The translations under genes were made by a program, and so were the position numbers. A DNA stretch of 9,818 nt. Source: Clostridiales bacterium. GTDB taxonomy: Bacteria > Bacillota > Clostridia > Oscillospirales > Acutalibacteraceae. The stretch covers positions 1 through 9,818 of the forward strand of contig JAJBVC010000081.1 of NCBI GenBank assembly GCA_020860025.1. The letters run 5' to 3'. Below are positions 5,574-9,818 of this stretch, piece by piece (the stretch's first letter is position 1; the number at the start of each line of letters is the position of its first letter). The notes beneath the pieces were generated by a model. That model had not been told where the DNA came from. It did no database searches and worked only from the letters and a program-made list of their open reading frames with translations.

Positions 5574-5679
5574 GCTGAATACGAATTACTCGGTTTCGGG
5601 TTTAAGCCATATTTGGATTCACCTATCCCGTCACTGTGTTTTCCGCTAATCGGTAATATTATAAAAATGAGGTGAAATT
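5574..5679 (+). promoter_or_regulatory. rpsO leader with predicted Shine-Dalgarno pseudoknot
   Basis: Hairpin 1 is ACUCG-GUUU-CGGGU (5588-5601), with a U-G pair next to C-G pairs, like the GU/GC element that S15 recognises. Hairpin 2 is GGAT/ATCC (5615-5618 with 5625-5628). Its loop UCACCU (5619-5624) is the exact complement of AGGUGA (5670-5675), the Shine-Dalgarno of rpsO. Pairing would make a pseudoknot that blocks or traps the ribosome, similar in logic to the E. coli rpsO control element. A small CCG-CUAAU-CGG hairpin (5643-5653) lies between. S15 binding is inferred. Confidence 0.6.
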
Positions 5680-5955
5680 ATGACACAGGCTGAAAAGCAG
5701 GCAATCATCAAAGAGTATGCCACACACGAGGGTGACACAGGTTCACCGGAGGTTCAGGTTGCTGTTCTTACAACGAGAATCAACGAACTTACGGAACACC
5801 TTAAGGTGCATAAGAAGGATCACCATTCACGTCGTGGTCTTTTAAAGATGGTAGGTCACAGAAGAAATCTCCTTGTATACCTTTATAATAAGGATATTGA
5901 GAGATACCGTGCTCTTATTAAAAAGCTTGGTATACGTGACACTCTTGACAGATAA
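5680..5955 (+). CDS. rpsO: 30S ribosomal protein S15
   Basis: S15 binds the 16S rRNA central domain early in small-subunit assembly and contributes to intersubunit bridge B4. The 91-residue protein contains the full family signature: GDTGSPEVQVAVLTTRINEL, then LTEHLKVHKKDHHSRRGLLKMV, then RRNLLVYLYNKDIERYRALIKKLGIR. It is slightly longer than the common 88-89 residues because of a short C-terminal tail. The ATG follows AGGTGAA, which is the partner of the leader pseudoknot. A strong terminator lies directly downstream, and pnp follows, the conserved rpsO-pnp adjacency. Confidence 0.97.
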   Translation: MTQAEKQAIIKEYATHEGDTGSPEVQVAVLTTRINELTEHLKVHKKDHHSRRGLLKMVGHRRNLLVYLYNKDIERYRALIKKLGIRDTLDR

Positions 5956-5965
5956 TTTGTCATTT

Positions 5966-6008
5966 AGGCAAGCAAGGTTAATTCCCTGCTTGCCTCGTTT
6001 ACTTTTTT
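5966..6008 (+). terminator. Rho-independent terminator after rpsO
   Basis: AGGCAAGCA (5966-5974) pairs perfectly with TGCTTGCCT (5987-5995). After one mismatch GG/CC extends it, leaving a 6-nt loop. The tract CGTTTACTTTTTT (5996-6008) follows. The hairpin starts 10 bp past the rpsO stop and would limit read-through into pnp. Confidence 0.85.
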
Positions 6009-6041
6009 AATAATCACTCGAGGAGCAAAAATAGTAGTAAA

Positions 6042-6071
6042 TTGAGTGCATAAAGCGGCATATTTTATATT
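6042..6071 (+). promoter_or_regulatory. Candidate promoter for pnp-purA
   Basis: TTGAGT (6042-6047), an 18-bp spacer and TATATT (6066-6071) resemble a sigma-A promoter, with four and five of six consensus bases. It lies just after the rpsO terminator and would give a leader of about 80 nt. The region is AT-rich, so chance matches are possible. Confidence 0.4.
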
Positions 6072-6157
6072 GATTTTTATTTATCTTTTTATTTGTGTAC
6101 TGAATTTATTACTATTGCGCCTCCGTGATTAAATATTTTAAGAATTGAGGTACAATT

Positions 6158-8338
6158 ATGTTTTTTAAGAATTTTAAAGTTTGGGAAACAGAGCTTGCCG
6201 GAAGAAAGCTTACGCTTGAAACAGGCAAGATGGCAGGTCTTGCAAATGCGTCCGTTATGGCTCGCTACGGCGATACTCAAGTGCTTTGCAACGTAACGGC
6301 TTCCGCTAAGCCGAGAGAGGGCGTTGATTTTTTCCCTCTTTCAGTTGACTATGAAGAGAAGATGTATTCCGTAGGTAAAATCCCCGGCTCTTTCCTCAGA
6401 AGAGAGGGCAGAGCAAGCGAAAAGGCTATTCTTACATCACGCTGTATCGACCGTCCTATTCGTCCGCTGTTTCCTAAGGATTTAAGAAACGACTGTTCGG
6501 TTGTTGCGACTGTTATGTCCGTTGACCCCGACTGTTCGCCCGAAATTACCGCTATGATTGGCGTATCGGCTGCTATTGCTATTTCCGATATTCCTTGGGA
6601 CGGCCCTATAAGCGGTGTAAACGTAGGTCTTGTTGACGGAGAAATCGTTATCAATCCCAATCTTGAGCAAAGAGCTAAAAGCGACCTTACGCTTACAGTT
6701 GCTTCTACAGCAGACCTTGTTGCTATGATTGAAGCCGGTGGTAATGAAATTGACGACGATACAATGTTCGACGCTATTATGGCAGGTCACGAGGAAAATA
6801 AAAAGATAGTTAAGTTTATTCAGGGTATTGTTGACGAGGTTGGCAAGCCGAAGTTTGAGTATGAATCATCAGACCCCGACCCTGAAATTATGGCTGAAAT
6901 CGAAGCTTTCTGTATTGAGGATGTTAAAAAGGCTCTTGATACAGACGATAAGCTTGTTCGTGACGAAGCTCTTATTCCTATTTACGAGGCTGTTCACGAA
7001 AAATACGACGAGCTTTTTGTTGACAATGAAGCAAAGATAGACGAGATTCTCTATCTTGTTCAAAAGCATGTTGTCCGTTCCTGGCTCAAGGATGAGCATA
7101 AGAGAGTTGACGGCAGAGGAATTGACGAAATCCGTCCTCTTAACGCAGAGGTTGATTTGCTTGCAAGAGCGCACGGTTCAGGCTTGTTCACACGTGGACA
7201 GACTCAGGTGCTTTCCGTTACGACGCTCGGCCCTATGAACGACGCACAGCTTCTTGACGGCCTTGACGAGCAGACAGAAAAGAGATATATCCACCATTAT
7301 AATTTCCCGTCATATTCTGTAGGTGAAACTAAACCTTCAAGAGGCCCCGGCAGACGTGAAATCGGTCACGGCGCACTCGCTGAAAAGGCACTTGTTCCCG
7401 TTCTTCCGTCGGTTGATGAATTCCCTTATGCAATTCGTGTTGTATCCGAAGTTCTCTCTTCAAACGGTTCAACATCACAGGGTTCAATCTGCGGTTCAAC
7501 GCTTTCGCTTATGGCTGCCGGTGTTCCTATCAAAGCTCCGGTTGCAGGTATCAGCTGCGGTCTTATCACAGGTGACGAGGGCGTTTACGGCGACTTTATG
7601 ACAATGGTTGATATTCAGGGACTTGAGGATTTCTACGGCGATATGGACTTCAAGGTTGCCGGTACCAAAAAGGGTATCACCGCTATTCAGATGGATCTTA
7701 AAGTACACGGACTTACTCCCGAAATTATTAAAGAGGCTTTTGCCAAAACTCATAAGGCAAGAGAATATATACTTGATGAAATTATGCTTCCCGTTATCAG
7801 CGAGCCGAGAAAAGAGCTTTCAAAGTACGCTCCGAAGATGTTTACTCTTTCTATCAATCCCGAAAAAATCGGTGACGTTATCGGTAAGGGCGGCAAGGTT
7901 ATTCAGGAAATTCAAAACGATTATGATGTTAAAATCAATATCGAAGAGGACGGCAGAGTTTATATCAGCGGCGTTGATGCGGATAAATGCCAGGGCGCTG
8001 TTGACATTATAAGACTTATCGCTACCGACCCCGAAGTCGGCACATTCTATAACGGTATCGTTACAAGAATTATGAATTTCGGCGCATTCGTTGAAATTGC
8101 ACCGGGCAAAGAGGGTCTTGTTCATATTTCCCGTCTTGATGTTAAGAGAACGGAAAAGGTTGAGGACGTTGTTAACGTAGGTGACTCAATAGCTGTTAAA
8201 TGTATTGAAATTGACGACCAAGGCAGAATCAATCTTTCAAGACGTGATTATCTTATCGAGGTTGAGGGTATGACTCCCGAAAACGATATTGACGACGCTC
8301 CGAGAAAACCGAGAAACAACCGTCGTCCGAGAAGATAA
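6158..8338 (+). CDS. pnp: Polynucleotide phosphorylase (polyribonucleotide nucleotidyltransferase)
   Basis: PNPase degrades RNA from the 3' end by phosphorolysis and can also add tails. The 726-residue protein has all five domains: RNase PH 1 (about 5-140, with FLRREGRASEKAILTSRCID), a helical linker (about 145-290), RNase PH 2 (about 310-540), KH (about 555-615, GKGG at about 574), and S1 (about 627-697, FGAFVEIAPGKEGLVHISRL). The phosphate-site segment SNGSTSQGSICGST is near residue 434, and the catalytic aspartates lie in GDMDFKVAGT near 494, so the enzyme should be active. A basic tail (RKPRNNRRPRR) ends it. The ATG follows GAGG by seven bases. It comes after rpsO and its terminator, and purA follows within 38 bp. 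Confidence 0.97.
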   Translation: MFFKNFKVWETELAGRKLTLETGKMAGLANASVMARYGDTQVLCNVTASAKPREGVDFFPLSVDYEEKMYSVGKIPGSFLRREGRASEKAILTSRCIDRPIRPLFPKDLRNDCSVVATVMSVDPDCSPEITAMIGVSAAIAISDIPWDGPISGVNVGLVDGEIVINPNLEQRAKSDLTLTVASTADLVAMIEAGGNEIDDDTMFDAIMAGHEENKKIVKFIQGIVDEVGKPKFEYESSDPDPEIMAEIEAFCIEDVKKALDTDDKLVRDEALIPIYEAVHEKYDELFVDNEAKIDEILYLVQKHVVRSWLKDEHKRVDGRGIDEIRPLNAEVDLLARAHGSGLFTRGQTQVLSVTTLGPMNDAQLLDGLDEQTEKRYIHHYNFPSYSVGETKPSRGPGRREIGHGALAEKALVPVLPSVDEFPYAIRVVSEVLSSNGSTSQGSICGSTLSLMAAGVPIKAPVAGISCGLITGDEGVYGDFMTMVDIQGLEDFYGDMDFKVAGTKKGITAIQMDLKVHGLTPEIIKEAFAKTHKAREYILDEIMLPVISEPRKELSKYAPKMFTLSINPEKIGDVIGKGGKVIQEIQNDYDVKINIEEDGRVYISGVDADKCQGAVDIIRLIATDPEVGTFYNGIVTRIMNFGAFVEIAPGKEGLVHISRLDVKRTEKVEDVVNVGDSIAVKCIEIDDQGRINLSRRDYLIEVEGMTPENDIDDAPRKPRNNRRPRR

Positions 8339-8376
8339 TTTAATTAGTTTTAATTCAACAGCATAGGAGAATAAAA

Positions 8377-9657
8377 ATGGTACGAGCAATAGTCGGCGCC
8401 AACTGGGGCGACGAGGGCAAGGGCAAAATCACCGATATGTTTGCAGGTCAAAGCGACATTGTTGTTCGCTTTCAGGGCGGTGCAAACGCAGGTCATACTA
8501 TTATAAATGAGCATGGCAGATTTGCGTTTCATCTTATGCCGTCAGGCGTTTGCTATAATCACACAACCTGTATTATCGGCAACGGCGTTGCTCTTGACAT
8601 CAACAAATTTATAAACGAGCTTGAGGATGTTAAAAAGGCAGGTCTTAACCCTAAGCTTCTTGTCAGCGAGAGGGCGCAGATTTTGATGCCTTACCATATT
8701 CTGCTTGACACTTACGAGGAGGAAAGACTCGGTAAAAATGCTTTCGGTTCAACAAAATCGGGTATTGCGCCTTTCTTCAGTGATAAGTATTCAAAAATCG
8801 GTATTCAGGTAAACGAGCTTTTTGACGATGAAACGCTTAAAGCAAAGCTGAAAAATATCTGTACTCTTAAAAATCTTACTCTCGAACACGTTTATCACAA
8901 GCCTCTTCTTGATGAGGATGAGCTTTATAATACTTGCGTTGAATACAGAGAAAAAATTGCTCCGTACGTTTGCGATACGCATACTTATCTGATGAACGCA
9001 CTTAAAGAGGGAAAGAACATTTTGCTTGAGGGTCAGCTCGGAACTCTTAAAGACCCCGACTTCGGAATTTATCCGATGGTTACGTCGTCGTCAACGCTTG
9101 CGGGCTACGGTGCTGTAGGTGCAGGACTTCCGCCTCATTCAATCGAGGATATAGTCGTTGTTACAAAGGCATATTCTTCAGCTGTCGGCGCAGGTGAATT
9201 TGTATCTGAAATCCTTGACGAAAACGAGGCACAAGAGCTTCGTATTCACGGCGGCGATAAGGGCGAGTTCGGCGCTACAACGGGCAGACCGAGAAGAGTA
9301 GGTTGGTTTGACTGCGTTGCAACACGCTACGGCGTTGCTTGTCAGGGCGCAACACAGGTTGTTATGACTGCGCTTGATTGTCTTTCTTATCTTGAGGAAA
9401 TTAAGATTTGTGTCGGCTATGAGGTTGACGGAAAGGTTATCAAGGAATTCCCGACTACTCCTACGCTTAAAAAGTGTAAGCCTGTGCTTAAAACAATGAA
9501 GGGCTGGCACTGCGATATTCGTGGTATACGTAATTATGATGAGCTTCCGCAGGAAACAAGGGATTACGTTGAATTTATCGAAAATGAAATCGGTTATCCG
9601 ATTACAATGGTTTCAAACGGCCCCGAAAGAGAAGCTATTATCTATCGTAATAAATAA
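8377..9657 (+). CDS. purA: Adenylosuccinate synthase (divergent subtype)
   Basis: PurA joins IMP and aspartate using GTP, the first step from IMP to AMP. The 426-residue protein has the P-loop WGDEGKGK with catalytic Asp12, NAGHT with catalytic His40, the GATTGRPRR loop, and the usual length. Several normally invariant stretches differ: GSTKSGIAPFFSDKYSK replaces GTTGRGIGPAYEDK, EGQLGTLKDPDFG replaces EGAQGTLLDIDHG, and TALDCL stands where the guanine-binding TKxD motif lies, so its Lys is Ala. I remember this pattern from clostridial PurA sequences, so it looks like a lineage subtype and not damage. AGGAG at 8365-8369 lies seven bases before the ATG. It is likely co-transcribed with pnp. Confidence 0.95.
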   Translation: MVRAIVGANWGDEGKGKITDMFAGQSDIVVRFQGGANAGHTIINEHGRFAFHLMPSGVCYNHTTCIIGNGVALDINKFINELEDVKKAGLNPKLLVSERAQILMPYHILLDTYEEERLGKNAFGSTKSGIAPFFSDKYSKIGIQVNELFDDETLKAKLKNICTLKNLTLEHVYHKPLLDEDELYNTCVEYREKIAPYVCDTHTYLMNALKEGKNILLEGQLGTLKDPDFGIYPMVTSSSTLAGYGAVGAGLPPHSIEDIVVVTKAYSSAVGAGEFVSEILDENEAQELRIHGGDKGEFGATTGRPRRVGWFDCVATRYGVACQGATQVVMTALDCLSYLEEIKICVGYEVDGKVIKEFPTTPTLKKCKPVLKTMKGWHCDIRGIRNYDELPQETRDYVEFIENEIGYPITMVSNGPEREAIIYRNK

Positions 9658-9666
9658 ATATCGACT

Positions 9667-9720
9667 TGTGAATAAGCAATTTTGAAAAATATATTTTTAT
9701 TTATGATTAAGTTATTCACA
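9667..9720. repeat. Inverted pair of DnaA-box-like 9-mers around an AT-rich core
   Basis: TGTGAATAA (9667-9675) and TTATTCACA (9712-9720) are exact inverted copies, 36 bp apart. Each fits the DnaA box consensus TTWTNCACA. The core between them is almost purely A and T. The pair could instead be a plain hairpin of nine pairs with a large loop. Confidence 0.5.
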
Positions 9721-9739
9721 CAGTATTCAACATTTAAAG

Positions 9740-9774
9740 AGGCGAGAGTATAAAACTCCCGCCTTTTGTTTGTT
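9740..9774 (+). terminator. Rho-independent terminator after purA
   Basis: AGGCG (9740-9744) pairs with CGCCT (9760-9764). After an A/C mismatch GAGT pairs with ACTC, leaving a 5-nt loop. TTTTGTTTGTT follows. It lies 82 bp past the purA stop and closes the pnp-purA unit. Confidence 0.8.
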
Positions 9775-9790
9775 CGGCAATAGCTGAAAA

Positions 9791-9809
9791 CCCCCGGTTC
9801 TACCGGGGG
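9791..9809. repeat. Perfect GC-rich hairpin at window edge
   Basis: CCCCCGGT-TCT-ACCGGGGG is an 8-bp perfect stem with a 3-nt loop, flanked by A-rich sequence (GCTGAAAA before, AAACAG after). It has no T tract on the + strand and only TTTT on the - strand. Such hairpins occur at IS200/IS605-type ends and in palindromic repeat families; the window ends too soon to decide. Confidence 0.55.
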
Positions 9810-9818
9810 AAACAGAAA

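Noticed and set aside
6120..6150. CCTC/GAGG pairing as an anti-Shine-Dalgarno element for pnp
   Set aside because: Only four pairs with no supporting stem; too weak to claim.
6828..8012. Several open frames in other frames within pnp
   Set aside because: pnp is intact over its full length with all domains; the others are codon-bias shadows.
9791..9809. The GC hairpin as the purA terminator
   Set aside because: A better terminator with a T tract is already present at 9740-9774, and this hairpin is followed by A-rich sequence on the + strand.

Overview
The window looks like chromosomal DNA of a low-GC Gram-positive bacterium, most likely a gut-type Clostridia lineage (Oscillospiraceae/Ruminococcaceae-like). 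The reasons are the rplU-prp-rpmA gene order, an L27 with a cleavable N-terminal extension, near-consensus sigma-A promoters, strong GGAGG-type ribosome binding sites, and a PurA of the divergent type I associate with Clostridia. The species cannot be named from this sequence.

Left part (1-4197, + strand): seven tightly packed or overlapping genes forming the distal end of a contractile phage-tail module. In order they are a LysM tail protein (XkdP/gp53-like), a gpD/XkdQ-like hub protein, a gpV/Mu gp45-like spike, a Mu gp46/gp25-like wedge protein, a baseplate J protein, an unrecognised protein in the gp48/XkdU slot, and a short fibre/appendage protein. Sheath, tube and tape-measure genes would lie left of the window. 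No lysis gene, integrase or packaging gene is visible, so an intact prophage, a decayed prophage and a tailocin all remain possible.

Junction (4198-4425): an array of about 10-bp T-rich repeats (probably intrinsically curved DNA), a bidirectional terminator, and an extra 20-bp copy of the 3' end of rpmA. That duplication is the most suggestive sign of an integration site between the tail module and the core genome.

Middle (4426-5334, - strand): rplU-prp-rpmA, encoding L21, the cysteine protease that trims L27, and L27. It is driven by a perfect TTGACA-17-TATAAT promoter and has a structured leader of about 100 nt. The divergent region (5335-5679) also holds an extended -10 promoter and an rpsO leader that can fold into a pseudoknot covering the Shine-Dalgarno sequence, which would fit S15 autoregulation.

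Right part (5680-9657, + strand): rpsO (S15), a strong terminator, pnp (polynucleotide phosphorylase) with its own candidate promoter, then purA (adenylosuccinate synthase) 38 bp downstream and probably co-transcribed. After purA come two inverted DnaA-box-like 9-mers around an AT-rich core, a terminator, and a perfect GC-rich hairpin at the window edge that may begin another element.
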